A DNA stretch of 64,000 nt from Mugil cephalus (taxonomy: Eukaryota > Chordata > Actinopteri > Mugiliformes > Mugilidae): NCBI RefSeq assembly GCF_022458985.1, contig NC_061787.1:219001-283000 (forward strand). The letters run 5' to 3'. Position numbers and translations under genes: made by a program. Shown here piece by piece: positions 1 to 11,760 of the stretch (position 1 is the stretch's first letter; every line of letters begins with the position of its first letter). A model generated the notes under the pieces. That model worked only from the letters and a program-made list of their open reading frames with translations, was not told the origin of the DNA and ran no database searches.

Positions 1-399
1 GCCGCGAGGCTCATTCCAGTAATTAATCTGACAAAAGAAATGAAAATGAAGAATTCATTCCAGTAACAGAACTCCTTAGAGATGAAAGAACCATTCCTCA
101 GCTCTAAATCTGTCACATGGACTAACAGGGGGGGGGGCTCTAGGGATTTCAATGCGAGTGACTGTAACATTCATGGAGACATGAATGTGCATGGACTTAC
201 ATAGAATAACCAGTGGGGAGACCCACAACTAGTAAACAAAGAATATGGCCTGTGACTGGAGGTAAATACCATCACAGGGCGATTCTCATAAAGCCTGTAA
301 ATGCAGCCAGTAGGAGGCGCTAGAGTCAACTGTTCTCTCATAACATTTGTATTAGAGTAACTGGTTGTTATCACATTTGCCTTTAACTGCCTGAAATGA
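1..399. other. Intergenic, no gene seen
   Basis: No exon-like or conserved coding signal is visible. A short direct repeat of CATTCCAGTAA occurs twice in the first 70 bases, and a G9 run lies near 129. Confidence 0.5.
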
Positions 400-565
400 C
401 TGAGATCATCCTCGGAAAAAAATACCTGATGTGTATTTGAGTGTTTTACTTTGTCCCAAGCCCCGCCCACTAACATAGAGGGGGAGGAGCTTATAATCTA
501 TACTGCAGTGTCCAGCCACCAGGGGGAGCTCTGCTAGCTCTGCTTCATTTACAGGAGCTGTACCA
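400..565 (-). repeat. Dispersed repeat R1, copy 1
   Basis: The reverse complement matches copies at about 1636-1830, 17040-17225 and 33185-33480. The shared core is a 'CCCCCTGGTGGCTGG' box, then 'CTGCAGTATAG', then 'CTATGTTAGTGGGCGGG' and an 'AACTAAAACAC' segment. No coding potential. The class is unknown; it behaves like a non-autonomous dispersed element. Confidence 0.75.
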
Positions 566-738
566 TCATCCGTCTTTATCCGTCCCCTGTCTCCTGTGGG
601 TGTGTCATCTGAGGACGTGTGGAGCCCCGTCCTCCCGGAAAGAGTGTGCGCTCCACATGCACACGGACTCACACATGTGGTCTGGTCTCTGCAGCAGCTG
701 CCGTCTCCTCATGTGAACCTGTTCGTCTCTGCCGCATT

Positions 739-1080
739 ACACACACACACACACACTACACACACATTACACAATACACACACACACACAATGCACACAC
801 AATTCACAGACACACACACACAATATACACATACACACAATGCACAGACACACACACACAATGCACACACAATGCACAGACACACACACACACAATACAC
901 ACACACACACATTACACACACACAATACACACATACACACACACAATATACACATACACACAATGCACAGACACACACACACAATATACACATGCACACA
1001 CACACACACAATGCACGCACACAATACACACACACACACATTACACACACACACACAATGCACACACACACACACACACA
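739..1080. repeat. (AC)n-rich compound microsatellite
   Basis: About 340 bp of CA dinucleotides interrupted by TTACAC, AATGCAC and AATATAC variants. Long open frames on both strands (Thr-His on +, Cys-Val on -) follow from the repeat and are not genes. Confidence 0.95.
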
Positions 1081-1208
1081 TCTGGATCGAAGTCTCCCAC
1101 GGCTGAATCATTAGTCACAGAGAAAATGGTTTGGACGTGATCACACACAGACACACACTCGTTAACCTCCATCAACCTCTGGTCTATAATCTCACAACAC
1201 CACTGAGT

Positions 1209-1259
1209 GAAGGAAGGAAGGAAGGAAGGAAGGAAGGAAGAAAGGAAGGAAGGAAGGAA

Positions 1260-1305
<46 letters not shown>

Positions 1306-1306
1306 G
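1209..1306. repeat. (GGAA)n/(GAAA)n microsatellite
   Basis: A homopurine tract that switches from GGAA units to GAAA units around 1260. A second AGAA run lies at about 1553-1583. Confidence 0.95.
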
Positions 1307-1483
1307 GAAGCTGATGTTTGGGTGAAAGAAGTAGTTCATGAGTTCATATGAGGTGAGTGGAATGTTTCCAGAATAATTCCTTCCTGTGGATTCACAGAGC
1401 GAAGCTGAACTAAAGATGAAAACACAGTGAACACATCGACTGATGAGAAAACCCGTGAGGAAGCTGTGACCTTCATCACGTCT

Positions 1484-1583
1484 GCAGGAGGAGGAGGAGG
1501 GGAGGAAGAGGAGGAGGAGGGGAGGATGGTGAAGGGCAGAGCCGGCCCTTAAAAGAAGAAAGAAAGAAAGAAAGAAAGAAAGA
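1484..1583. repeat. Purine-rich GGA and AGAA tract
   Basis: GAGGAGGAGG-type sequence (1484-1526) is followed, after a short spacer, by an AGAA run (1553-1583). Low complexity, no gene. Confidence 0.8.
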
Positions 1584-1635
1584 CACCGGAGTCAGTCAGA
1601 ACCCAGATGAGTCTGATTCCTCTTATTATTTCATC

Positions 1636-1830
1636 TCCACCACAGACTGTAAATAAATATGAACAGTTCCTCTAAAGTGAAGCTGAAGCTAGTAGAGCGC
1701 CCCCTGGTGTCTGGCTGCAGTATAGGTTATAAGCCCCACCCCCTCTATGTTAGTGGGCGGGGCTTGGGCCGAACTAAAACACGTTAATACGTCAGATACA
1801 TTTTTTTTAATTATTTGTTTCTGTCGTTTC
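1636..1830 (+). repeat. Dispersed repeat R1, copy 2
   Basis: Contains the R1 core in forward orientation (CCCCCTGGTG, CTGCAGTATAGG, CTATGTTAGTGGGCGGGGC), followed by a T-rich stretch. It lies inverted relative to copy 1, about 1.1 kb away. Confidence 0.8.
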
Positions 1831-2317
1831 ATGTAGTTTGATGTAGCTCCGCCCTGCGTCCGTACTGATCAGACACCACCTGTGTCTCTGTCCAATGAGA
1901 GGAAGTGGAGACGTGCTTATTACGCACAGTTCAGTGTTTTTAGTGTGGACACTTTCAGATTGTAGGAAACGTGAACGTCCTCCCAAGCTGAACTCAGGTT
2001 GAGCTGAGGACAGCTGCTCCTCACACGATCAAAGACGCTGGTTCACAGAAAGCAGCATGAGGCCGTGTGCTTGAAATAATGGGCTGAACAGGGAAACAAA
2101 CTGCAGCAGCAGCAGAAATGAGTGGATGGACGGGCTGGATGTATGTTCGCATGCATATGCTAATAAATCTAGAATAAAATATTATAATCCAGCTGTTAAT
2201 TACTCTCAAAGGCAGCATTTCATCAGCATCCTTCAGCCGCCGCCATCTGCTGCTGATTTAGTCTAAAATTACACATGTAGTGGAGGAGAAGCTGCAGAAG
2301 AATGACTGACAGAAACC
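1831..2317. other. Intergenic, nothing recognised
   Basis: Unique-looking sequence with no convincing exon, RNA gene or repeat apart from a short CAG run near 2103. Confidence 0.5.
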
Positions 2318-2530
2318 AGCTTTAAACAGGATCCTCCACAAGATCCATGTGGACGCTCACAGGTTTATAAGGAGGAAGCTTTAAACAGGATCCTCCACAA
2401 GATCCTCCACAGGATCCTCCACAGGATCACTGTGGACGCTCACAGCTTTAATAAGGAGGAAGCTTTAAACAGGATCCTCCACAGGATCCTCCACAGGATC
2501 CATGTGGACGCTCACAGGTTTATAAGGGAG
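2318..2530. repeat. GGATCCTCCACA minisatellite, higher-order
   Basis: Short units CAGGATCCTCCA(CA) are embedded in about three copies of a larger block that also contains ATGTGGACGCTCACAGG and TTTATAAGGAGGAAGC. Unit number varies between blocks. Confidence 0.85.
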
Positions 2531-2701
2531 AGCAGCTGCTTTCAGTCACATTTACCAGAGTTTGGTAAGACTCCACTTAAATTTCATTGTGGGCGTATTT
2601 CAATGGATATAGAGGAAAAAAACACAGAGGAGATAAAGACAGAACCTTAATAAGCACTAAATGATTAATAGTGCAAATGACTCCTTGCACTTTAAATCGC
2701 A

Positions 2702-2786
2702 CAGAACCTCAGAACCTCAGAACCACAGAACCACAGAACCTCAGAACCTCAGAACCACAGAACCTCAGAACCTCAGAACCTGACCA
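2702..2786. repeat. AGAACCTC/AGAACCAC minisatellite
   Basis: Eight- to nine-base units alternate between CAGAACCTC and CAGAACCAC, ending in GAACCTGACCAG. Confidence 0.85.
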
Positions 2787-2909
2787 GCAGGATCTATCTC
2801 TGCTCTTCATTCCATTATCCAGCCATGAGCTGTGTGTTACTTCTAATGCTGCTGGAGTCCTGCGACAAAGAGGCTGAGCTCTAGGAAGCACTGGACCACG
2901 TCCACATCC

Positions 2910-3292
2910 ATCCATGGAGCAACTACACCTCCTCCCATCCATGGAGCAACTACACCTCCTCCCATCAATGGAGCAACCACACCTCCTCCCATCCATGGAG
3001 CAACTACACCTCCTCCCATCAATGGAGCAACCACACCTCCTCCCATCCATGGAGCAACTACACCTCCTCCCATCCATGGAGCAACTACACCTCCTCCCAT
3101 CAATGGAGCAACCACACCTCCTCCCATCCATGGAGCAACTACACCTCCTTCCATCCATGGAGCAACTACACCTCCTCCCATCAATGGAGCAACCACACCT
3201 CCTCCCATCCATGGAGCAACTACACCTCCTCCCATCAATGGAGCAACTACACCTCCTTCCATCCATGGAGCAACTACACCTCCTCCCGACCT
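2910..3292. repeat. 27-bp minisatellite, about 14 copies
   Basis: The unit is CATGGAGCAACTACACCTCCTCC plus four bases, with CCATCC/CCATCA and CAACTA/CAACCA variants. Because 27 is a multiple of three and the unit has no stop, + gives a repeated MEQLHLLPS frame and - gives GGGVVAPWM and GRRCSCSMD frames. No splice or family evidence supports a gene. Confidence 0.95.
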
Positions 3293-3456
3293 CCAGGCGC
3301 TTTGTCTGACCACTGCTAACCAACACATGTGGCCTCAGTGACTCTCATCCTGTCGCACTCACATCCATCAAAGATTCAAGAACGTCATCATGAAGCACAT
3401 TAAGACCTTTACTGAACCCAACAGTTTTTTTAGTATCATTATCATCATTCCTCCTG

Positions 3457-3480
3457 CAAAAAAAAAAAAAAAAAAAAAAC
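3457..3480. repeat. Poly(A) run
   Basis: About 20 consecutive A residues. It may be a retroelement tail, but no flanking duplication was identified. Confidence 0.7.
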
Positions 3481-3830
3481 CTCTCAAATATCTAAAGCTA
3501 AAACATATTTACACTCTCATGAGTGAGAAAGTGTATCACAAAAGTGTAATGGAAACACTTTTCCACATTTCCCCGTCACTGGAGATGATGCGGGGGTCAT
3601 GTGACCAGTTCATTAGAAATCTACTTCCTGAAAGTGAAGTTTTAGTTCATTTGTAAAACACATTTCAATAGAAACACACATAAAGAACAACTGCACTTTA
3701 TCAAAATTACAGAAATGTCGATTTTATTTAGTGAAAACACTGTGACGTGACCACATAGTGACCACATGGTGACCACTCTCTGCTGGCTATCAACCCCCCC
3801 ACGCTCCATAACAAACATTTACACCACTGA

Positions 3831-3864
<34 letters not shown>
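3831..3864. repeat. (CA)n microsatellite
   Basis: About 17 uninterrupted CA units. Confidence 0.95.
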
Positions 3865-3867
<3 letters not shown>

Positions 3868-4486
3868 GGAAAAGGTATTGGATTGTCGAGCAAACACAAC
3901 CACACTGTGTAACAGTTTCTTCCTTTAAGGACTCTTGAATTTCCTGAGACTGAACTGAACACACACAATGTTTACGCACAGTTACAAAGATACACAACAT
4001 ACACACTCTCTCACAATCCAATCATTAGATATTCAGGCCATTGCACAAACTGTGCTGCTCATCAGTCACATCTTTACAATCTACCTAACTTATAATTATC
4101 TGCTTATTATCGGAGCTGCTCTCTGTTGTTGTGTCTTCTGGCTTCGTATTGTCTGTGTTGAACAGTTTGTCTTTGCACCGTCTCTCATCTCTGAACTGTT
4201 TGTTCTCTTTGTGTTGTTTCAAGATTCTCACTTCATGATTGTAAAGTGCAGCGAGGTGCAGAGGATGTGAACATTTCTAAAAGCAAAATAAAGTCCTACC
4301 TCTGCAGTTTGCTTTCATCTGAAATGTATTTATCTTTACTCTGGTTATTTATTGAATTTTATTTATTTATCATTTTATCTTTTTAGTGGCTTTTAATAGA
4401 ATTTTATTTATTTTTACGTGTGTGTGTGTGCGTTTTTTTGTGTGGCCTCTTGTGTCTGCTGTTTTATTTAAGTTTGTTTGTTTGTT
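3865..4486. other. Intergenic, nothing recognised
   Basis: AT-rich sequence with an AAATAAAG-type hexamer near 4287 but no coding region upstream that it could serve. Confidence 0.4.
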
Positions 4487-4500
4487 TGATTGTTTGATTG

Positions 4501-4566
<66 letters not shown>
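4487..4566. repeat. (TTGA)n microsatellite
   Basis: TTTG units grade into TTGA units; about 15 uninterrupted TTGA copies follow. Confidence 0.95.
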
Positions 4567-5409
4567 GTGTCATCTTCTCTCACTACGTGGTGCACCTGCT
4601 ATAAACGGTAGAACTGACCACAGAAAACCTCTTGATGTGATCGTGTCTCCAGAGATGACGTCGTCATTGTCTTCACAGTTACTTATGGTTCTGGTGACTA
4701 AAGCAACTCTTTTCTGTCTCATTTAACCTCTCATGGTGCCAGAAGACGGACAGCGATGGCTGAAGTTAATGAAGATCACCAGGTCTGTCTTCTTGATGTT
4801 CCTGGAGCCATGAAGGTAAAATAAATAAAATGAAATAAGAGGACCTCAGCATGGAGCCTTGTGGTACTCCACAGGAGATTGCTGCAGAAAATGGCAAAAA
4901 TGCAAAAATACCAAAAATGTGATGACTGGTAATGATGTTGCACTGTTACTTAGAACATGAAACCTTGTGTCTTCATTCAATGGGCATCGCTTGGTTTTGT
5001 TGACTGGGATTATAATTCGGAAGCTCTCAGAAAAAATCAGTCGTCACATGTGTGATGTGTTCAGGTTTATCCCCAGACAGCAGCACATCACTTTCTATAT
5101 GAGAAATATCAGAGATTATTAGCTAAGATTATTAACAAAAAAAAAAAAAAAACACCTTCAGGTTCACTGTGTTCACCTCATTTGAATGAGACAGCCTGTC
5201 CTTCAGCCGTCTGCTGTGTTTGTTTCTATAGAGTCCATTAGACCTCAGCTCGGGAAATTACAGTGTAAATGAGAGAGTGAAAGAGAGAGGAGGACTCTGG
5301 ATGCCTAGCAACAACCACTTGCTGCTTTCTCCCCGTGAATCTGAGACAGTCTCTCATACTGACTCAATCAGACGCCTTCAGCCTCTAGAGCCACGGGCTG
5401 ATTTTATCT

Positions 5410-5665
5410 CTCAGAACACTGATAATTTAGCCAATTAAACTCTGTGTTTATTTGTCCAATTAAGCCTCGTATTAAGTGATCATCTCACAGGTGCAGTTGG
5501 GTCTAATTGGGAAGATGTCATCTGCCCAACACATTAACACAGAGACGTTAATTGAGGCAGCTCATTAAGGAATTAGCTCATTAACACAGATCACAGTTAT
5601 TTTACATGACAGTTAGATGCGGTGGTGATGCACCTGAATGTTCAGCTGATATTCATTTACAGTAT
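5410..5665. promoter_or_regulatory. ATTA/TAAT-dense candidate enhancer
   Basis: This stretch is unlike its surroundings: it has a cluster of homeodomain-type cores, including CCAATTAAAC, TCCAATTAAG, TCTAATTGGG, TTAATTGAGG, CTCATTAAGG, AATTAGC and CATTAACAC, with no open frame or repeat. Dense TAAT clusters of this kind are common in vertebrate conserved noncoding elements. The call rests on motif density only, because conservation cannot be tested here. Confidence 0.3.
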
Positions 5666-5769
5666 ATTATGACCCCAGCGTGTCCCTGCTGAAGATCTAG
5701 AGCTCTTCACTTCTGTCTTGGCCTGATTTCTGAGATCAAAGATTATTATACATGAACCGAGTTAGAGGA

Positions 5770-5985
5770 GTTTTACCTTGGGACTAAAACACTGAAGTAC
5801 ACGTCAGATATATTCTTTTCATGGTTATTTGACGCTAAAGAAACAGGACGTGATATCATGATGACTTCAGAGTAGGAAAAATAAATACAAGTGCAGTGTT
5901 TAAACCAATATTTGGGGGTAAAGCAGAGCGCAGTATTAATCAGAACTAAACTACAGGAAAACTCTCAGAAAATAGCGCCGGTACA
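5770..5985 (+). repeat. Diverged 3' part of repeat R1
   Basis: Contains ACTAAAACACTG, ACACGTCAGATA, GAAACAGGACGTGAT and a CAGAGCGCAGT segment in the same order as the 3' portion of R1 copies at 1780 and 33330. The 5' core is missing. Confidence 0.5.
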
Positions 5986-8900
5986 GTCACTGCAAGGAAG
6001 TGGAGAAATGTCGTCCATGTTATTATACAGTCTAGTCTAACTCTCCTGAGTGTCTGCTCCCTGGTCTTACAGTTTGTGCAGATGTTTCCTAAATGTGAGG
6101 ATATTTTGATCAGGTGGACACTTTAAAAAGCCCTGTTAAAGATGTCCTGTCGGGAGACTAAAGAACCTCCTACAGTCAGGAACAGGTTCTGGTCAAACCT
6201 GGTTCAGCATTACAGAAGCTTTTCTCTTTATTCTGCGTTCGAGGTCATGATCCTTGGACGTGAACTTGACAAACAGTCTAAACTTTTAAGGAGTTTTTTG
6301 CCTTGAACTACCTATAACCGAATGTGGCTGTTATACTTTTGCCCGGTTGGTTTTTAGCTGCTGCTCCACAGTGAGCTAACCTTAACCTGAAGCACTTTCA
6401 GACTGACAGTCTGAGTTCAGGGTTAAAGAGTCCGTTTCCCGTTACCACCCCCACTCTTTAGGTTTTCTATAAGAAGAGTACAGTTCATCCTCCTTCACTT
6501 CCCATGTGGTTCTTGCTCTTTTCTCTTTCTGTCCTACTAGTCCGCACAGACGCCGCCCAGCACCACATTAAACATTCATGCTGCCAACAAACAGAGGAAA
6601 ATGGTTTCATCTGGAGTGTGTGAGGTCAGCGGATGAAGCGATGAAAAACTGGAGGGAACAGAAGACGGCGGCTGTGTTTGAAAAGACAAATTGTTTCAGC
6701 GGTGAGCAAACACAAGGCGAGAGAGCGTCTCACCCTTCTTCATAATTCAGAGACGTTGTGACAAAAGACTTTTGGTGAACTAACCTCAACTTTGAGGCGG
6801 CTGATTGACACATGAGTTCCCCAAACACTTACGTGGAGGAAACGCTGTCTACTACCCACCACTAAATTCACCATTTAATCCACCATGCTAGTGGTCAGGT
6901 GAGCTGGTAGACTTTCTAGCTCCGCCCCATTGTTTCAGTCCTTATGTATCGTCCCCATTTTCAATGTAAATTTTCTACAGATTTGTGTTTTTGTTTATCA
7001 GTTCATCCTGAAGCTACTTCCGACCTGTTGTCATTCTGCATTTCAGTTCAGTTCCCAAATACATGGTTCCATTTCATTTGGATCTGCATTGGCTTTGGCT
7101 AAAACTGTCCCTATTCTTCCTGGAGTCCACACCCAACACAATACTGCAGTAATGAATTACTTAGCAGTACTCCATTAGGTTTCAATACATGGTCAGCAAA
7201 TCTTTTTTGCAAATTTTTTTAGACCACTTGCTGGGCTCCTCATTAATGGAACTTGTTACCAGCTCACATTAGAAACTGTTCCAGTCTAAATCCATTCAAG
7301 ATGCAAACAAAACATCTTTTATTGGACCAAGTGAGGATTTCAAATTCACAATCCATCCACTTACATAATATTTAATGTTATATCATCTCCACAACTTTGT
7401 CTGCATTTGGTTAAACCCCACAGGACGTCAGCGTTATGAGACTGATGGAGTTTTATTCTTGTAGCTGAATATTTTATGGTTTCGGTGTGTGCGACCATCG
7501 CTGGCCTCCCTGGACCTGGTTCATGGATCTTTACTGAGTGGACTGACCTTGTGTGGCAGAGAGGACAGTGCTACACCTCAGTGAATGGAGGGAGAAGGAA
7601 GGACAGGAAAGTGGAGGAAACTGCGTAAGTTTCGCATGTTTCATGTCTCATAACAGCAGCATTAATGTTGGACTGGAGGCTGGTGACGGTGCTTTGTCAG
7701 ATACTGGCCCCTGATACTACACCACTACGATGAATTAAAAAGAATTACAGGCTGTATGTTTGTATACGGTGTGTAGTGATGATGCTCATGCGCCGCCTCT
7801 TCTACGTTTTTTGGTTTGGAGTTCTGTAGCGCCACACATAGGCCTGGGATATGTACTACAGTCTTTCCTTTTGTAATGGACCCACTTTTATGGAGAAATT
7901 CTCGACGTGACTCTAAGAAAAACTGGAGAAAAAAAGGCCTGAGTCACGTCACACAGGATTACTAGAGTCCAGAGGGTTTCCCTGTAGATTTCTGGAGAGA
8001 TGAGTCCAGGAGGGGAAGGGGTCCCAGTGGAGGAGCTAAGTCAAAGTCAGGGCTGCAGCCTCTAAGGACTGTGCCCAGCAGTTTGTGGATTGGATGTTTG
8101 ATCAGGACACAAGAGACATGGATATAGAGGCAAACCTGGGACCCCTCAATCCCAAGCTGCAGCTCTAAACCACTACTGGACAGGCCCATCATGGCGACTG
8201 GGGGGCTGTGATGGGATGCTGCTGGAGCTGGAGGACGCCTGTAGGAAGCCAACGCTTCTTTATAGAGAGTCATTTAATGCAGTATTTCTCCGTTTCATTC
8301 AATAATGACTTGTTCTGAGGTGCAGATTTGAACACGTCATGTGGACCGGATATGGGACGGGCCAAGCAAACGTCAGAGAACCTCTCACTGCATCTGGGTC
8401 ACATGACCTTTCACGAGTTCTTCGATCTTATCGATCTTTAGATTCAGTAGCTTAATGCTCCAGGATACAAAGGGTTGGATTGGATATATTTCCTGTTTCT
8501 GTGAGAGCATTAGTCCTGAGTCCTTCTGACTCATTTACCTCTCAACACTGAGTGATGCTAAATATGCCCTGAATATTATAATGCAATCAGCCGAAGCACA
8601 ACAGCAATGACGTGTGAAATCGCTGTGTAGTTGGTGCTGAGGTGGCTGCAGCTTTATTACCTGAACATTAGGCAACATTAAACATCCACCAGGGTTTTCC
8701 CCCACACACTAATTAACAGTCCACAACCACTAAATGTTAGTCTAACTTCCCCTGACCTGTCCTCTCGTTTTTCTGTCTCTGCTCTGACGTTAATGGAAAC
8801 TGTTGCAGATACGTGGCCTCTTCACATGAAAAGAAGTCGGACTGAAATGTGAAGGACGCTCGGATGTTGTGGCTGCATATTGTGAAAGCAGAAGAGTTGG

Positions 8901-9072
8901 CCTCACTGGTGCTGAAGTAGATCTGATCAACGTTAACATTATCATCCGTCCTCAGAGATCAGATCATAAGTGTCCAGTTTAAAGTACAAGTGTGAACACT
9001 GATCTGATCTCAGACCATATTTGGAGGCGGCCTGAGACACATTTGACCTTATTCCTTAGAAGCTTCTATTCA
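5986..9072. other. Intergenic, no supported gene
   Basis: About 3 kb with scattered short open frames lacking any family match. A stretch near 7540-7625 reads like an exon next to a GTAAGT-like donor, but it has no recognisable protein or acceptor partner. No RNA gene seen. Confidence 0.4.
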
Positions 9073-9318
9073 TTCATTCATTTTCTATAACCGCGGTAGT
9101 AACCAGACTGATCTGGTTCCAGTGAGTGTTTAATTAGCTTAGCCTCCTTAGCTCTACAGCTGCATGGATGGAAGTGAAGCTTCAACACGTCTGAGACCAA
9201 ACGTTTGTCTAAAGTTTGTCTGGACTTCACCTCTAAAGATGCAACACGGAGGAAACACCTGGAATTAGATTCAACATCTGACCACACATAGCATTAGCAT
9301 TAGCATTAGCATTTTATT
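9073..9318 (-). repeat. Dispersed repeat R2, copy 1 (inverted)
   Basis: Near-identical, in inverted orientation, to 61965-62172 inside acp5. Shared landmarks are GTAACCAGACTGATCTGGTTCC, TTAATTAGCTTAGCCTCCTTAG, AACGTTTGTCTAAAGTTTGTC, and a terminal block of repeated TAGCATTAGCAT. Probably a non-autonomous DNA element; class uncertain. Confidence 0.8.
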
Positions 9319-10410
9319 AAAAGCCTTAGTTGTATTTATGTTTTTTGAATCAATATTCTATCTTAATGATACCCATCGCTAGTCTGAAACCTCCAGAGCA
9401 AACATGTACAGGTTCATGTGGAGGAACCTGAAGCCGGCCGGGTAGAAGCAGCAGGTAAAGAAAGGCAAAGCTGGACAGGTGTAATCAGATGATGCAGGTC
9501 TGATGTCAGTGAAAGCTCTGAATGTGGACAAAGTTTTGTTCTTACAGACGCAACTCGTACTGTTAATCCCCAACACTTTTATTTCTTCTTCAAACTGAGA
9601 ACAGAAAGACGAAAATATTTCCTATGTCATAAAAAACTTTCCTCCACTAAAAATGTTGCTGGTGGCTTTCGCAAGAAACACAAAGATGCTCTTCTGCATG
9701 TTTCTGTTTTGTTTTATCCATTTCTGAATCCTAGATAACATCTACATGCAACACAGGCAACTGGCACAGAGTCAGAGGAGGCTGAAGGAAGCTTTTTGGT
9801 TCAGTCCGTGAACTCCTTAATATTTCCATCAATAGTAGAGAAATGCTAATTTGAATAATATTTCCACAGAGTACATGTACAACAGCTTCCATTGGCTGTT
9901 TGTGTCTGGGTTCATGTGTCCTGTAAAGCTCCTGTGTGTTTAATGACACGCTGGATCTTCCTCCACCTAATAAAAGCTGTGAGTCAGGTGACTTTTATTC
10001 ACACACACAGATTAGATTTCTTCCTCAAATATCTTCTCTTTCACCCTCATCCATCCGGGGTCGATGGATGCTCGGCTCTTTTTTCTCCCTCACATCCAAA
10101 CTGTTCAATAAAAGCTGAAACACTGTCTGATTGATTGGGAGCGTCCGAGGCTCCGTGCTCAGAGGTCAGACTGTATGAGACACAGGAAAACTAAAAATCT
10201 CCTGTTTCACTTCCTCCATCGATGGCGGCTGGTTCTTAGTAGGTGGAGTGGGTCGTCCACGAACCGAAGGGTCAGGGTTAGAACAGGGTCATAAAACAAA
10301 CAAACAAAAAGATCATTTACTTCTGTAGAAACAAAGCGTTATCACAGACATAGACTTATTTATCACTTTTATCAATGACTGGCTAATTGGCAACACTACA
10401 TTACAGCGAC
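9319..10410. other. Intergenic, nothing recognised
   Basis: Short overlapping open frames without family resemblance. No splice-compatible exon chain or structural RNA could be supported. Confidence 0.4.
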
Positions 10411-10429
10411 TATGCTAAGCTAAAGTTAA

Positions 10430-10720
10430 CAGCTGTGCTGCTGGATCAGTTTCTCCAGCTCATCCCAAACATTCTCTCTGGGTTCAGGTCTGGACTCTGG
10501 TCTGGTCTCATGCTCCCTGAACCTCTTTCTCTATCTGAGCCCCATGAATCCTGGTGGTGTCATCTTGGAATATGGAAGACATTCCCCAGACAGTGTATTT
10601 CTGTTCCAGTTGTTTGACTGAGTGTCTGTCTACTTTCAGAATGATGATCCATGAAGCAACAGATTTTAACGTGTTCTTGTTCAGCGTGTTCCTCCGACGC
10701 TGATGTTTGAACTGCATTCA
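10430..10720 (-). pseudogene. Tc1/mariner transposase relic
   Basis: Read on the minus strand, the frame gives an 'IFQDDTTRIHGAQIEKE' stretch, which matches the region around the second catalytic Asp in Tc1-like DDE transposases. Just downstream the DNA reads QSPDLNP and then, after a shift of frame, ENVWDEL. That corresponds to the conserved PPQSPDLNPIENLW block of the family. Stops and a frameshift show it is dead. The N-terminal paired-like DNA-binding domain and terminal inverted repeats were not found nearby. Confidence 0.7.
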
Positions 10721-10989
10721 CTGATTATCTGTCACCTCTTTAAGTTTAGCGGTTAAACAGTGACATGATCTTTTGTTGTCTCACTTGATGAATCTCTAAA
10801 GTAAAGACTGCTGAACTAGTTGGGTTTCTCCAATCTATCCTAAAGTCTTAGTAGACATAAAATGTCTCTTCCAAATTTCTGGGGATTTAAAACGTCTGAC
10901 TGTTTGGTTTCTGCCTGTATCCAGTTGTGATGAATTGTTAAAGAATTCAGTCTTCTGACCTATTTAAGACTTTTTTCTAGTCTTGGATG

Positions 10990-11760
10990 AGTCCTCTGCG
11001 TTCCCCGTCTTCCCCGTCCTGGATCAGGCTAATGATGCAGAGTTACTCAGTCAGAGAGGCTCCTGTGCTGCAGACATCCACATCAGGGTCAGGTGGTCCA
11101 GTATCCAGATGTGAGGTCGTGGACCACTCCTGTGTGCCCCCAGCTCTTTCCAGGTCAAAGCTGAGGTGTCATCCACTCCGATGGACTGAAGAGAGAAGCC
11201 TCTCAGTGTCTTCATCAGGTGAGACATCAGTGCCACTGGTCTGTAGCTGCTCAGGTCTTTGGGTTGTGGGATCTTAGGTCCAGGTAACGCACAGCTGTGG
11301 TACCTTTCCACAGCTGTGGTATCTTTCCCAACCTCTTGCTAAGGCTGAAGATGTGCCAGCTGAAGCCACTGATGCCATCCAGACCTGCAGCTTTCCCTTC
11401 GTCGAGTGGTTGCAGCAGAAGAAGCACGGAGGCTGAAGACTGATCTGTTGGACAAGATAATCAGGTCATCCAACATTTTCTCTTCGCCCTCTGTTACAAA
11501 GTGCGTGAGGCTGTTGATTTCATCTCCATGATCCTCTGAAAACACTTTCATTCCCTGACTGGTGATTTCTTTTCTCTGTGAACACTGGCTGGTTTACCAG
11601 AGGTTTGCACACAGGCAGGAGGTTCTCCAGGTTGTGGTCTGATCCTCCCAGAGGAGGCAGTAATGTAAACATGTTAGTCGGACTAATGTCAGAGTTCTCC
11701 TTATCAGACGAACAAACAGAAATAATGAGATTGGAAATCAATTTTCTCAATCATGTATAC
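10990..11760 (-). pseudogene. LINE retrotransposon relic
   Basis: On the minus strand, in order from 11750 down: a segment with 'PPLGGSDHNLENLLPVCKP' (the end of the endonuclease domain and the linker typical of Rex1/CR1/L2-type LINEs), then 'AAGLDGISG' (reverse-transcriptase entry motif, KAAGPDGI in intact copies), then 'PKIPQPKDLSSYRPVALMSH' (RT block containing SYRPVAL). The blocks are in at least three frames with stops, so it is a degraded copy truncated before the YADD box. Confidence 0.75.

Noticed and set aside
739-1140. Thr-His repeats on + and Cys-Val repeats on -
   Set aside because: CA/GT microsatellite translation.
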